Origin: Faecalibacter sp. LW9
GTDB taxonomy: Bacteria; Bacteroidota; Bacteroidia; Flavobacteriales; Weeksellaceae
NCBI RefSeq assembly: GCF_034661295.1
Contig: NZ_CP141062.1
Span: 2,666,001-2,730,000 of the forward strand
Length of the DNA stretch: 64,000 bases
Reading direction: 5' to 3'
The notes beneath the pieces were generated by a model. It saw only the letters and a program-made list of their open reading frames with translations, was not told where the DNA came from and searched no databases. Below, piece by piece: positions 35,245-45,282 of this stretch (positions within the stretch are counted from its first letter, which is position 1; every line of letters starts with the position of its first letter). Both the position numbers and the translations under genes were made by a program.

Positions 35245-36894
35245 TTATTCAGATTGGGTAATAAAGATATCGCGCCATTGTTTTAAACGTTCAGCATAAC
35301 GCCATTTAAAATCAGGCAAATATCTTAACTCCTCTGGAAATTTTGATTCGGGATAAGTTTTTCCTGAAGCTTTCACTCTGCATGCCACCAATTCCATTTC
35401 TCGTGTTACCACATCGGCTTCAATAATTCCACAATAAGTTATATCAATTCCGTAACGTTCTTTAACTTTCGTTTTTGGATCTTCGTCATCCATATAACTT
35501 AACGCTACTGCATTTCCGACGACACGAAGGAAATCAATTTCATCATTGTAAAAGATTGCGGTCATGTCTTTCCCTTTAATTTGATTGAATTCGTTGTCTT
35601 TTAACGAATCAACTTTAGCGATTGCAAAAGCATTATCTAAAACGTTAATCGAATCAATTTTGTCCGTTTTAGGATTGGTATAAACTTTAATAAATCGACC
35701 AGAAATTTGATTTTCTCCTGAAAACATGATTGGATCACGGAAAAATTCCATTTCACCTTTGGTACGGTTATATACCAACGAATCAGCCTTTCCATTTAAG
35801 TTTGATTTATAAAAACGAGCATTGCGATATGCTCGAACTAAGGTTGTAGAATCCTTATCTTTACGGCGCACAGCCATTAAGGTATCAGCGTGAATATACA
35901 ACGAGTCTTTTTCAAAGGCTTTTACTGCATAAGCATTTTTGGTAACGTATGCAGAGTCTTTATCGCGAAATGCTTCTGCGAAGTCTCCTCGAATAAACAT
36001 GCGTTGTTCAGGATCATCTAAGAAAACATCTTTTTCTGCTTTCCCATAGCCTGTTTTCTCGTTGAAATAAATATCTTTTGCAGTTAATTTTTTTCCTTTA
36101 TTAAAAACTTCAGAATGATCTCTCAACCAAGCTTCCCCTTTCTTTTGATTAAAATCACCATTCTTCGTGATGATGTATTGCGAGGGATCTTTTCGAGATG
36201 TAATTTTCGAGTAATCTCTAAATGTAGTTAATCCCGTTTTATCATTGGTCGTCATTTTTCGCGAATAGATCAAATAATCTTTCGATGTAATATAGACTTC
36301 TGAATTAAAGATTGCTCCGTTATCTTTTACATTGTAAATAACATCTTTCCCTTCGACTATTGTACCATCGGCATCAATGGTTTTATAATTCCCTGGAACA
36401 GTTACTGTTTCAGTTAATTGATTATAAAAAATTTCATTGGTATCGATGTTTGATTTGGGACTACGAACAACTACATTTCCTAAGGCATGAGCAATTTGTG
36501 TCGTACGATTATATTCCATAAAATCGGCATCCACAGAAGAAGTTTGATCCACAAATTTCACATTATCCCATGCTTTCGCGATTGTTGTATTCGCATCATA
36601 TTCCATTTTTTTAGCCGTAATGGTTTTATCTTTGCTCACCAATCGAACATTAGACCATACCACAGCTTTATTTTGGTTTTGATAGAATACTGCACTATCA
36701 CAATAAATCAAATCCCCATTATATTCAAACAATACATTCCCATTAATTAGGGGATTTCCGTCATATTTACCACGTATCAATTGCGCTAAATCATTAGACT
36801 TTAAGTTTAATCTCGGTTTTTGAGGTTTGACTTGAGCCCACGACAAAACAGACAATAATAGAAGTAAAATTGAAATTCGATATTGCATCTCCAA
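35245..36894 (-). CDS. OstA-like (LptA/LptD-type) periplasmic protein
   Basis: 549 residues with a signal peptide (MQYRISILLLLLSVLSWAQ). It is built from repeated beta-jellyroll strands typical of OstA: GNVLFEYNGDLIYCDSAVFY, ITAKKMEYDANTTIAKAWDN, and many more of the same pattern. This Bacteroidota form is much longer than E. coli LptA (about 185 residues). By family it is part of the lipopolysaccharide bridge across the periplasm, but that is inference. It starts 2 nt after the Fur stop, so the two are co-transcribed. Confidence 0.85.
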   Translation of the reverse strand: MEMQYRISILLLLLSVLSWAQVKPQKPRLNLKSNDLAQLIRGKYDGNPLINGNVLFEYNGDLIYCDSAVFYQNQNKAVVWSNVRLVSKDKTITAKKMEYDANTTIAKAWDNVKFVDQTSSVDADFMEYNRTTQIAHALGNVVVRSPKSNIDTNEIFYNQLTETVTVPGNYKTIDADGTIVEGKDVIYNVKDNGAIFNSEVYITSKDYLIYSRKMTTNDKTGLTTFRDYSKITSRKDPSQYIITKNGDFNQKKGEAWLRDHSEVFNKGKKLTAKDIYFNEKTGYGKAEKDVFLDDPEQRMFIRGDFAEAFRDKDSAYVTKNAYAVKAFEKDSLYIHADTLMAVRRKDKDSTTLVRAYRNARFYKSNLNGKADSLVYNRTKGEMEFFRDPIMFSGENQISGRFIKVYTNPKTDKIDSINVLDNAFAIAKVDSLKDNEFNQIKGKDMTAIFYNDEIDFLRVVGNAVALSYMDDEDPKTKVKERYGIDITYCGIIEADVVTREMELVACRVKASGKTYPESKFPEELRYLPDFKWRYAERLKQWRDIFITQSE

Positions 36895-36896
36895 TT

Positions 36897-37346
36897 TTAT
36901 TTGTTTCGTTTACCGTAGAAATAAAGCGAATGATTTTCAATTTTAATATCAAAAATCTCTTCTATCGTTTGTTTGATGGATTGAATTCTAGGATCACAAA
37001 ATTCTAATACCTCTCCACTATCCGTTAAGATGATATGATCGTGATTTTTATCAAAATATGATTTTTCATAATGTGCTTGTTGATCCCCAAACTGATGTTT
37101 ACGAACCAATTTAGCATCCATTAATAATTCGATTGTATTATATAGAGTAGCACGAGACACACGATATTTCTTATTTTTCATTTTGATGTATAACATATCA
37201 ATATCAAAATGATCATCTGTAAAATAAATTTCTTCAAGAATAGCATAACGCTCAGGTGTTTTACGATGTCCATTATCCTCTAAGAACTTAGTAAATACCT
37301 GCTTTACTGTTTCGTAATTACTTAATTTTACTGATTCTTCTGTCAT
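36897..37346 (-). CDS. Fur/PerR-family transcriptional regulator
   Basis: 149 residues. The winged-helix part is [20 protein letters not shown] through [20 protein letters not shown]. The metal-binding segment reads [22 protein letters not shown]; the HDHIICxxCG pattern of classical Fur lacks both structural Cys here, so the structural zinc site is absent, as in a subset of the family. Whether it senses iron, peroxide or zinc is open. It leads the operon with the OstA-like gene. Confidence 0.88.
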   Translation of the reverse strand: MTEESVKLSNYETVKQVFTKFLEDNGHRKTPERYAILEEIYFTDDHFDIDMLYIKMKNKKYRVSRATLYNTIELLMDAKLVRKHQFGDQQAHYEKSYFDKNHDHIILTDSGEVLEFCDPRIQSIKQTIEEIFDIKIENHSLYFYGKRNK

Positions 37347-37462
37347 AAAAAAAATTTAGGTAAATATAGGAATTAAAACGGAATTAAGAGATAGGTATTT
37401 ATCACGTTTTCTCAATGTTTCTTCTATCCAAGAATAATTAAAACTTATATCGGAAACCAAAA

Positions 37463-37490
37463 AAAAGCTAATCAAATTTGATTAGCTTTT
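37463..37490 (-). terminator. Terminator after lipoprotein 1
   Basis: Near-perfect palindrome AAAAGCTAATCAAA/TTTGATTAGCTTTT with a T-run, just past the stop of the minus-strand lipoprotein gene. Confidence 0.75.
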
Positions 37491-37502
37491 TCATTATTTT
37501 TA

Positions 37503-37946
37503 TTAAGGTCTTTTCGTGTATACCCATCCAGATAATCCACTTTCCATATCTTTCATCGATCCATCCGATTGAAGTTGAAAATCATGTGTCGTATCCATTC
37601 CACCAATCGTTTTAATGATGAACTTGTAACGTGTTGATGTTTTTACTTCTTCTACAACAGACATTGTGTTTATCCCACCTGCATTCGCTAAATTAATATA
37701 TGCATTATAGTCTTGCGATCCGTTCGAAATTTTTAAGATAAAATTATCAGCTTTGAATTCATATGAATATTCATTTCCTTCATCAAATTCATTTCCCCAT
37801 TTTCCTTGAATCCATGTTGGTGGGTTAAAATGCTTTTGGTCGCTAATTGAGAATTCTTCTGCGTCGTCAGAGCTACAAGATGTAACGCCTGTAAATGTTG
37901 CTGTAAGTGCTGCAGCAAACATTAATCTTAAAATTGTTTTTTTCAT
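37503..37946 (-). CDS. Lipoprotein with FNPPTWIQGKW motif, copy 1
   Basis: 147 residues. Lipobox near residue 24 (TGVTSCSSDD), then the motif HFNPPTWIQGKWGNEFDEGN and a beta-rich remainder (YSYEFKADNFILKI, TMSVVEEVKTSTRYKFII) suggesting a small lipocalin-like barrel. It is a paralogue of 38063-38536, which shares the same motif. No function is known to me. Each gene is separately transcribed. Confidence 0.75.
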   Translation of the reverse strand: MKKTILRLMFAAALTATFTGVTSCSSDDAEEFSISDQKHFNPPTWIQGKWGNEFDEGNEYSYEFKADNFILKISNGSQDYNAYINLANAGGINTMSVVEEVKTSTRYKFIIKTIGGMDTTHDFQLQSDGSMKDMESGLSGWVYTKRP

Positions 37947-38062
37947 ATTGAGTGTTATCGGCGCGAATATAAAAAAACATTCTAATAAAACAACAACACA
38001 AATGCAATAAATTAAAATGTTTATTAAATATTTATTGCATTATGAATATGAAGCATTTAAGA

Positions 38063-38536
38063 TTATGGTACTCGTTCAAATGCACTTTCTACATTCGGCG
38101 CCCCTTCTACCGTAATATAGGTTTGGATCATATTATTGTTATCCACTTTTTTAAAATGGTAATGTACATTAGAACCCACTTCAGACATTATTTTAAATTC
38201 ATAAATTGAATCAGAGATAACAATTTCTTCTACGGAAATCGCTTGATTTGGAATATCTAAACTTTCAAGAATTAAAGCGTTATAACTTTTGATCATTGAA
38301 TCATTTAATTTCTCTCTAAAGTCGTTACGAAGGAAATCATAAAAATAATCATATCGTGTCAAATCATCTTTCCATTTCCCTTGAATCCAAGTCGGTGGAT
38401 TAAAGTAATGCTGTCCTGTACTAGGGTTTTCGTCCCCTACCTCATCGTATAATAAATCATCAGCGTAAGTTGAGCAAGAGCTAAAAGTACCTGCTAGTAG
38501 GAAAACAAAACTTAATTTGTAAAGTATATTTTTCAT
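38063..38536 (-). CDS. Lipoprotein with FNPPTWIQGKW motif, copy 2
   Basis: 157 residues. Lipobox TFSSCS near residue 20, then HYFNPPTWIQGKWKDDLTRY, matching copy 1 in order and spacing. The rest has alternating beta strands (ISVEEIVISDSIYEFKIMSE). The two are tandem duplicates that have diverged strongly outside the motif. Likely an outer-membrane lipoprotein; role unknown. Confidence 0.75.
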   Translation of the reverse strand: MKNILYKLSFVFLLAGTFSSCSTYADDLLYDEVGDENPSTGQHYFNPPTWIQGKWKDDLTRYDYFYDFLRNDFREKLNDSMIKSYNALILESLDIPNQAISVEEIVISDSIYEFKIMSEVGSNVHYHFKKVDNNNMIQTYITVEGAPNVESAFERVP

Positions 38537-38635
38537 AATTAGTGTATTATCAACTACTAATGTAAACGGATTTTTCTAAATAACCTTACGTTTTAAAAAA
38601 AATGTGGTTCATTCGCTAATTCATCTTGAAACTAC

Positions 38636-38643
38636 TAAATTTG
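38636..38643 (+). promoter_or_regulatory. -7 box very close to the helicase start
   Basis: TAAATTTG ends 6 nt before the ATG at 38650. Transcription starting a few bases downstream would give a leaderless or nearly leaderless mRNA. This also argues against the longer frame starting at 38626. Confidence 0.5.
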
Positions 38644-38649
38644 CATACG

Positions 38650-41004
38650 ATGGAAAATTATTTAGAATTATTAAATGAACCGCAACGTAAGGCGGTAGAA
38701 GCGACAGAAGGTCCAGTAATGGTTATTGCTGGTGCAGGTTCTGGTAAAACGCGTGTATTAACATACCGTATTGCACATTTACTAAATAAAGGGGTAGATT
38801 CTTTTAACATATTATCCTTAACGTTCACCAACAAAGCCGCACGAGAAATGAAAGATCGTGTAGCAAGTGTGGTTGGAGCATCTGAAGCTAAAAATCTTTG
38901 GATGGGAACGTTTCACTCTGTATTCGCCCGTTTATTACGTGTGGAAGCTCCTTTATTAGGTTATCCATCAGATTTTACCATTTATGATCAACAAGATGCT
39001 GTTTCGGTGATGACCAAAATTATCAACGAGATGAATCTTGATAAAGACATCTATAAGCCCAAACAAGTATTAGGACGTATCTCTCAATACAAAAACAATT
39101 TAATTACAGTACGGGCTTATCATAACAACCAAGCGTTGATTGAAGCTGATTCAGAAGCGATGAAACCTCGTATGGGGGACATTTATCGTGCGTATGTGGA
39201 TCGATGCTTTAAATCGGGTGCTATGGATTTTGATGATCTTTTGTTACGTACCAATGAGATTTTAACCCGTTTCCCTGAGGTTTTATCCAAATACCAAGAT
39301 CGTTTCAAATACATTATGGTGGATGAGTATCAGGATACCAATCATTCACAATACCTAATCGTTAAAGCTTTGGCTTCTCGTTACGAAAACATTTGTGTGG
39401 TGGGTGATGATGCGCAATCCATTTATGCTTTCCGTGGAGCAAATATTCGTAATATCTTATCGTTTAAACAAGATTATCCCGACGCTCAATTATATCCATT
39501 AGAACAGAATTATCGTTCATCCAATACGATTGTACAAGCAGCTAATAATATCATTGCTCATAACCAAGAACAATTGGAAAAAAATGTATGGACGTCGAAC
39601 GAAGAAGGTGAAAAAATTGCTGTATATCGTGCATTATCTGATGCAGATGAAGCACGTTACATAGCCTCACAAATTTGGGAACGCCAAATCAGTGAGCATT
39701 TACAAGCGAAAGATTTTGCCATTTTATATCGTACCAATGCACAATCACGTGCGTTAGAAGAAGCTTTACGCAAACGTGGTATCAGTTACCGTGTGTTTGG
39801 AGGCACATCTTTCTACCAACGCAAAGAGATTAAAGACATGGTTGCTTACATGCGACTTTTGATTAATCAAAACGATGAAGAAGCATTATTACGTGTCATT
39901 AATTATCCTGCCCGTGGAATCGGACAAACTACGTTATCTAAATTATTAGTCGCTGCCGATCAACAGAATTTAACCTTATTTTCATTGGTTGAAAATATTC
40001 AGATGTACGCCCCAAGTATTGGAATCAATGCCAGAACATCGAATAAGTTAAATGATTTTGCCTTACTGATAAAACGTTTCCAAGTGATGCTTAAAACACA
40101 TGATGTGTATGAAGTAACAATAGAAATGGCAAAAGCTACCAACTTATTAAATACGTTAAAAGAAGATTCGACACCGGAAGGAATTTCAAGATTAGAAAAT
40201 GTTCAAGAGTTATTGAACTCGATTCAAGGGTATGTAGAAGAGCAACAACAATTAGAAGATGGAGATGCTTCGTTAGGCGGTTTTTTAGAAAACATTGCCT
40301 TAGCAACAGATGCTGACAATGAAGACGAAGACGATAACAAAGTAAATTTAATGACAGTGCATTTGGCCAAAGGTCTTGAATTTCCTGTTGTATTTATCGC
40401 TGGTTTAGAAGAAAATCTTTTTCCTTCAATGATGGCCGTTAATACACGTGCCGAATTAGAAGAAGAGCGTCGTTTATTTTATGTAGCATTAACACGTGCA
40501 GAAAAAGTTGCTTATTTAACCTATTCTGTATCGCGTTTCCGTTGGGGGAAAATTATTGATTGTGAACCTTCACGTTTCTTAGAAGAAATTGAAGATACCT
40601 ATTTGGATTGGAAAAATCTACATATTCCAAATCAACGCAATGCAAATAATAGTGGACTATCTGCTGATTTATTTGGAGATGACTTCTCAACTCCTGCTCG
40701 ATTTAAAGATCAGCCGCGTGAAAGAAGTTCAGCACGTTCAAATCCTAATGTGAGACGAACAGCAGCAGCAGTTCCTCCAAAGGCTAATTTTAAACCTGTA
40801 GATCAAACTAAATCCTCAGCAGCAAATACAGCCAATCATTTAGGATTACAAATTGGTCAAAGTGTATTGCATGATCGTTTTGGTCGTGGTACTGTAAAAG
40901 ATTTACAGGGAGATCCATCAGATATGAAAGCGATTATCCATTTTGATACAGCAGGAGAAAAGAAACTTCTTTTAAATTTTGCCAAATTAAAGATTATTTC
41001 ATAA
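38650..41004 (+). CDS. UvrD/PcrA-family 3'-5' DNA helicase
   Basis: 784 residues from ATG 38650 (MENYLELLNEPQRKAVEATE). Superfamily 1 motifs in order: Walker A IAGAGSGKTR, LSLTFTNKAAREM, DEYQDTNHSQ, VGDDAQSIYAFRGA, LEQNYRS, LMTVHLAKGLEFPVVFIAG and FYVALTRAEK. The C-terminal tail ends in a Tudor-like RNA-polymerase-contact segment (GQSVLHDRFGRGTVKDLQG), as in PcrA. It acts in mismatch and nucleotide excision repair and in clearing conflicts. A strong terminator follows. Confidence 0.92.
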   Translation: MENYLELLNEPQRKAVEATEGPVMVIAGAGSGKTRVLTYRIAHLLNKGVDSFNILSLTFTNKAAREMKDRVASVVGASEAKNLWMGTFHSVFARLLRVEAPLLGYPSDFTIYDQQDAVSVMTKIINEMNLDKDIYKPKQVLGRISQYKNNLITVRAYHNNQALIEADSEAMKPRMGDIYRAYVDRCFKSGAMDFDDLLLRTNEILTRFPEVLSKYQDRFKYIMVDEYQDTNHSQYLIVKALASRYENICVVGDDAQSIYAFRGANIRNILSFKQDYPDAQLYPLEQNYRSSNTIVQAANNIIAHNQEQLEKNVWTSNEEGEKIAVYRALSDADEARYIASQIWERQISEHLQAKDFAILYRTNAQSRALEEALRKRGISYRVFGGTSFYQRKEIKDMVAYMRLLINQNDEEALLRVINYPARGIGQTTLSKLLVAADQQNLTLFSLVENIQMYAPSIGINARTSNKLNDFALLIKRFQVMLKTHDVYEVTIEMAKATNLLNTLKEDSTPEGISRLENVQELLNSIQGYVEEQQQLEDGDASLGGFLENIALATDADNEDEDDNKVNLMTVHLAKGLEFPVVFIAGLEENLFPSMMAVNTRAELEEERRLFYVALTRAEKVAYLTYSVSRFRWGKIIDCEPSRFLEEIEDTYLDWKNLHIPNQRNANNSGLSADLFGDDFSTPARFKDQPRERSSARSNPNVRRTAAAVPPKANFKPVDQTKSSAANTANHLGLQIGQSVLHDRFGRGTVKDLQGDPSDMKAIIHFDTAGEKKLLLNFAKLKIIS

Positions 41005-41030
41005 AAATAAACCATCATTTATATCTCAAG

Positions 41031-41058
41031 GCATACAAAATATTGTATGCTTTTTTTT
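41031..41058 (+). terminator. Terminator after the helicase gene
   Basis: 8-bp arms GCATACAA/TTGTATGC with a 4-nt AT-rich loop, then a run of eight T. Confidence 0.8.
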
Positions 41059-41141
41059 ATTTGTTAAAAAAAAATCAAGTGAATTAGTGAAATTTAGATA
41101 TTTTTTAATGATTTTAGCATCACAAATTACAAAACAAACAC

Positions 41142-42596
41142 ATGGACACGATTATTCAATCGATTAACAATTACGTCTGGTCTTCTGCATTAATAGGATT
41201 ATGCGCTTTAACAGGTATCTATTTTTCTGTTCGACTGGGATTTCTTCAGTTTACAAATCTTAAGGAAATGGTAAGGTTACTCTTTTCTGGTCAAAATACA
41301 GATAAAGGTATTACCCCTTTCCAAGCATTTTCTTTAGCAATATCAGGTCGTGTAGGTACGGGAAATATTGTAGGAGTTGCTACGGCAATTGCAATGGGTG
41401 GACCTGGATCAATTTTTTGGATGTGGTTTATTGCCTTAATCGGCTCAGCATCAGCATTTGTAGAAGCTACTTTAGGTCAAGTTTACAAACAAGAAATTAA
41501 TGGAGAATACCGAGGAGGTCCAGCCTATTATATTGAAAAAGGGTTAGGAATAAAATGGTATGCTGTATTATTTGCAATAGTGACCATCATCAGTACAGGT
41601 ATTTTATTACCAGGTGTACAAAGTAACAGTATTGCTTCTTCCATGAAAAATGCTTTTCAAATATCAACGCAAGATTTCGGTGGAATCCCCGTAAACTATA
41701 TGGGCATCACTTTAATTGCTTTATTAGCCATTATCATTTTTGGTGGAGTAAAACGTTTAGGAAAAGCATCTGAATTTATTGTTCCATTTATGGCAGGAGC
41801 GTATATTTTAATGGCTTTAGTGATTATAGTTATGAATATTTCCCAAATCCCATCGGTACTAAAATTAATTTTTTCATGTGCATTTAATATGGAATCCTTA
41901 TACAGTGGTGTTTTTGGTATGGCAATCGCTTGGGGTATAAAACGTGGTATTTATTCGAATGAGGCAGGACAGGGTACGGCACCTCATGCAGCAGCAGCTT
42001 CTGAAGTTTCGCATCCCGCTCAACAAGGATTAGTTCAAGCTTTTTCAGTATATATTGATACATTATTTGTTTGTACAGCCACGGCTTTTATAATCTTATT
42101 TACGGGGCAATACAATGTGCAAGATGAAGCAGGTCAGTTTGTCGTACAAAACGTTGCAGGTATTGATTATACTGGATTTACACAAGCAGCAGTCTCGCAT
42201 CATTTTCCTGCATTTGGAAATGGATTCGTTGCTTTTGCTTTGTTTTTCTTTGCTTTTACAACCATCATGGCATACTATTACTATGCAGAAACCAACATTA
42301 CATACATTTTTAAAAATGGAAACACAAAAGTGGTGATTTGGATTCTACGCATTGGCTTTTTAATTGCCACTTATTTTGGTACTGTGAAATCAGCGGAAAC
42401 AGCATGGGCCATTGGAGATATTGGTGTTGGATTAATGGCATGGGTAAATATTATCGCCATCTTACTTTTAGGTGGAGTTGCCATTAAAGTATGGAAAGAT
42501 TATGCCCATAAAAAGAAACAAGGCATTCTAAACCCTACATTCGACGCAGAAGAAGCTGGAATTAAAAATGCCGACTTCTGGACAAAGAAAAAATAA
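41142..42596 (+). CDS. Sodium:alanine/glycine symporter (AGCS family)
   Basis: 484 residues with about eleven membrane helices. The AGCS signature is clear: SGRVGTGNIVGVATAIAMGG near residue 70, IALIGSASAFVEATLGQVYK, and IYSNEAGQGTAPHAAAASEV. It imports alanine or glycine with sodium across the inner membrane. Monocistronic, flanked by terminators. Confidence 0.92.
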   Translation: MDTIIQSINNYVWSSALIGLCALTGIYFSVRLGFLQFTNLKEMVRLLFSGQNTDKGITPFQAFSLAISGRVGTGNIVGVATAIAMGGPGSIFWMWFIALIGSASAFVEATLGQVYKQEINGEYRGGPAYYIEKGLGIKWYAVLFAIVTIISTGILLPGVQSNSIASSMKNAFQISTQDFGGIPVNYMGITLIALLAIIIFGGVKRLGKASEFIVPFMAGAYILMALVIIVMNISQIPSVLKLIFSCAFNMESLYSGVFGMAIAWGIKRGIYSNEAGQGTAPHAAAASEVSHPAQQGLVQAFSVYIDTLFVCTATAFIILFTGQYNVQDEAGQFVVQNVAGIDYTGFTQAAVSHHFPAFGNGFVAFALFFFAFTTIMAYYYYAETNITYIFKNGNTKVVIWILRIGFLIATYFGTVKSAETAWAIGDIGVGLMAWVNIIAILLLGGVAIKVWKDYAHKKKQGILNPTFDAEEAGIKNADFWTKKK

Positions 42597-42616
42597 ATCA
42601 TTCAATCGAATCATAA

Positions 42617-42650
42617 AAAAAGGGATTTCTTTGATACGAAATCCCTTTTT
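42617..42650. terminator. Terminator between convergent genes
   Basis: Perfect 13-bp arms AAAAAGGGATTTC/GAAATCCCTTTTT with an 8-nt loop; the A/T runs allow use on both strands. Confidence 0.82.
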
Positions 42651-42667
42651 GTATATCTGTTTTTTTA

Positions 42668-43897
42668 TTACAAAAATTTAATGTAATTAATCTTATTAAT
42701 ACTGTTATTCAAGTGATTGACTTTAATAGCTTCATCCAATTGTTTAAGATAATCATCACTAATGGCATTTAACTTATTGATAACCTCTTGGTGAATTTGA
42801 TCCGCTGTTTTATTGTTTTTCGCTTCAATAATAGCGTTAGCTTTAGCATCATTTACCACTTTCGTTAGGTTACTCACATAACTTTTATTAAAACTAGTGT
42901 AAAAATCATAAGTATTTTTAAAACGATGAGCATAATCCTCTAAATCATCTAAATTATTATTGATGGATAAAATACTAGGTTCAGATTGTAATAATTTATC
43001 GTAGTTATTTTTATGTTTCGACTTTAGTGAACTAATGTATTGATTGACATATTCAGAAGTTAAATCATTCAGCAAATAATTCAAATAGGCATCAATCGAT
43101 TCCGTTTTTACGTTTCGCTCTCTGACTTGTAAACCAAATTGTTGACGAATTAACATCAAATCTTTAACCATATCCAATTGAATTTCTTCCAAGCTTTTGA
43201 CATATTGTTCGTTATTGGTATTCAATTGTTGGTTTTGTACATTCATATCATTAAAGTACTTCAAATATTTGCTTAACTCTTTCTCGAATTTTTGAATACT
43301 TTCTAATTCACTCGACTTACTGTTCGTTGTTTCATTTGTATATAAAATATTCAAAACCGAACTTGTAATAGTCGAAGCTTGGGAAGCAATCGGAACTAAT
43401 TGCACCAATGGACTTGAAGTAATTGATTGAATAATCTGAGCAAATTTTGGCGTTTTTTTCTTATCGTTAAAATTATTTTTATAAGAACTAAGGATTTTTT
43501 CTTCAAAAGAAAAACCCAACGGATTATTCGAAATTCCACTCAAAGAATTGGTATAACTAACGTAGGTTGCAGTTTTAGAAACAGTTTTCAACATTTGAAT
43601 TTTATCATTCAATTGACGATAACTTTCCATTCCATAAGTTAGATTATTGGTAATCGTATTCCATTTCGTATTCGTTGTATAATTATTATTACTTTGTATG
43701 GAATTGATCAAATCTTCGTGCAATTTAATCGTTTGTTGCAACGACTCTTTATCATTTTTCAGTTGATTAATTTCAATTCGATATTGTTCTAATAATTTCA
43801 TCAATTGTACATCAGTATTCACCGGTTGTGTTTCAAGATCTTGTGCTTTCACTGCATATACACCGATCACCGATAATAATAAAAATACTTTTCTCAT
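42668..43897 (-). CDS. Hypothetical exported coiled-coil protein
   Basis: About 409 residues from ATG 43897 (MRKVFLLLSVIGVYAVKAQ is a good signal peptide; the longer frame to 43972 is not). Most of the chain is helical with heptad-like stretches (MKLLEQYRIEINQLKNDKES at about 40-60, later LEDYAHRFKNTYDFYTS). Asn, Lys and Ser are frequent. Length, composition and secretion suggest a periplasmic or surface structural protein. I do not recognise the family. Confidence 0.7.
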   Translation of the reverse strand: MRKVFLLLSVIGVYAVKAQDLETQPVNTDVQLMKLLEQYRIEINQLKNDKESLQQTIKLHEDLINSIQSNNNYTTNTKWNTITNNLTYGMESYRQLNDKIQMLKTVSKTATYVSYTNSLSGISNNPLGFSFEEKILSSYKNNFNDKKKTPKFAQIIQSITSSPLVQLVPIASQASTITSSVLNILYTNETTNSKSSELESIQKFEKELSKYLKYFNDMNVQNQQLNTNNEQYVKSLEEIQLDMVKDLMLIRQQFGLQVRERNVKTESIDAYLNYLLNDLTSEYVNQYISSLKSKHKNNYDKLLQSEPSILSINNNLDDLEDYAHRFKNTYDFYTSFNKSYVSNLTKVVNDAKANAIIEAKNNKTADQIHQEVINKLNAISDDYLKQLDEAIKVNHLNNSINKINYIKFL

Positions 43898-43962
43898 AGT
43901 AGGAATATTTTCTTCAACAAAAATAGACGTTCGAAAGTTATAATACCTATTAAAAATAAAAA

Positions 43963-43982
43963 AACGCGTCATTTGACGCGTT
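43963..43982 (-). terminator. Terminator after the YceI pair
   Basis: Perfect 8-bp arms AACGCGTC/GACGCGTT with a 4-nt loop and a T-run on the minus strand. Confidence 0.8.
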
Positions 43983-44002
43983 AGGATAGATTATAATGGA
44001 TT

Positions 44003-44518
44003 TTATGATGCTTGTACAAATTCTAAATTAATAATCAGCTTGATTTTATCTGCTACCACTAATCCTCCAGCTTCTGTTGTTGAAGACCAAGATAAACCAA
44101 AATCTTTACGATTCAATTCTCCTTCAAATTCGAAACCTGCACGTTGATTTCCCCATGGATCGGTAATTACACCTCCAAAATCTGCTAATAATGTAATGGA
44201 TTGACGAACACCTCTGATTTCAATTTCTCCTGTAATATTTCCATTTTGAATTCCCGAAGTGGATTCAAATTTTATTTGAGGAAATTGATCTGCAGCGAAA
44301 AAATCATCTGATTTTAAGTGTTCATCACGGTCACCATTTTTTGTATTAATCGATGAAACTTCAGCCGTAAAACTAAATTTCGCTTGTGAAAAGTTATCTG
44401 ATTGGCTTGTAAGTTGTGCATCAAATTGATCAAAACTTCCTGTAACGGTAGAAATTACCATGTGCTTCACTTTAAATTGCACTTCTGAATGTGAAGGGTC
44501 TAAATTCCAATTGGCCAT
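44003..44518 (-). CDS. YceI-family lipid-binding protein, cytoplasmic form
   Basis: 171 residues. The YceI lipocalin-like barrel is clear: NWNLDPSHSEVQFKVKHMVI at the N-terminus, SINTKNGDRDEHLKSDDFF and LNRKDFGLSW. It has no signal peptide, unlike the next gene upstream. Such proteins bind isoprenoid or other lipophilic molecules. It is second in a two-gene operon with the exported YceI (30-nt gap), an arrangement that looks like paralogues serving two compartments. Confidence 0.9.
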   Translation of the reverse strand: MANWNLDPSHSEVQFKVKHMVISTVTGSFDQFDAQLTSQSDNFSQAKFSFTAEVSSINTKNGDRDEHLKSDDFFAADQFPQIKFESTSGIQNGNITGEIEIRGVRQSITLLADFGGVITDPWGNQRAGFEFEGELNRKDFGLSWSSTTEAGGLVVADKIKLIINLEFVQAS

Positions 44519-44548
44519 TTTATATGTATTTAAGATTGATGTTTTTAA

Positions 44549-45121
44549 TTATTTTGATTTTGGAGTTGCGAATTCGAGGTTTGAAGTTAATGTCACCACA
44601 TCTCCAACAACTGCTTCTGGGAAAGAAGTACCCACTGCAAAATCACTTCTTTTAATTTTTCCTTTTACTGTAAATCCGTATGTTTTAACCCCTTGGTTAT
44701 CTACACTTCCATTATATAGTAAATTTAAAACTACTGGTTTAGTTACACCATTTAATGTCAAGTCACCCGCTAATTTGAATTGATTACCTTTCACTTTAGA
44801 TACTGATTTAGACGTAAATTCTAATTTTGAATTTTTAGCAGCATTAAAGAAATCGGGAGATTTTAAATGATTATCTCTGGCATCAATACCTGTATTTATT
44901 GAATTAACATCTGCTACTACATGAAATTTGGCATCTGATAAATCTTCTTTCGTGAAGGTTAAGTGAACATCAAAATTTTTAAATTCACCTTCAACATCTG
45001 AAATGGTCATGTGGGGAACTGAAAATCCTAATTTTGAGTGAGCTTTATCGTTAGTATATTTTTGTGCAAATGCAGAAGCTGATGCTAAAGTGATTACTGC
45101 AGATAATAATATTTTTTTCAT
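44549..45121 (-). CDS. YceI-family lipid-binding protein, exported form
   Basis: 190 residues. Signal peptide MKKILLSAVITLASASAFAQ, then the YceI barrel: NDKAHSKLGFSVPHMTISDV, VNSINTGIDARDNHLKSPDFF and KIKRSDFAVG. Role by family: periplasmic binding of polyisoprenoid-like lipids. Paralogue of the downstream cytoplasmic form. Confidence 0.9.
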   Translation of the reverse strand: MKKILLSAVITLASASAFAQKYTNDKAHSKLGFSVPHMTISDVEGEFKNFDVHLTFTKEDLSDAKFHVVADVNSINTGIDARDNHLKSPDFFNAAKNSKLEFTSKSVSKVKGNQFKLAGDLTLNGVTKPVVLNLLYNGSVDNQGVKTYGFTVKGKIKRSDFAVGTSFPEAVVGDVVTLTSNLEFATPKSK

Positions 45122-45282
45122 ATGCTTCGTTTTTTAATATTTTGATAAGACAAATGTATAAGGCTTTAAAACCTTATGAATTGATTTAGGATAAGAAATA
45201 GATTTATTTTCAAATTAATTTCTAATGCATTCAATTACATCAACTAACATTCCAAAAAACGAGCAATCAACACAATAAAAAA

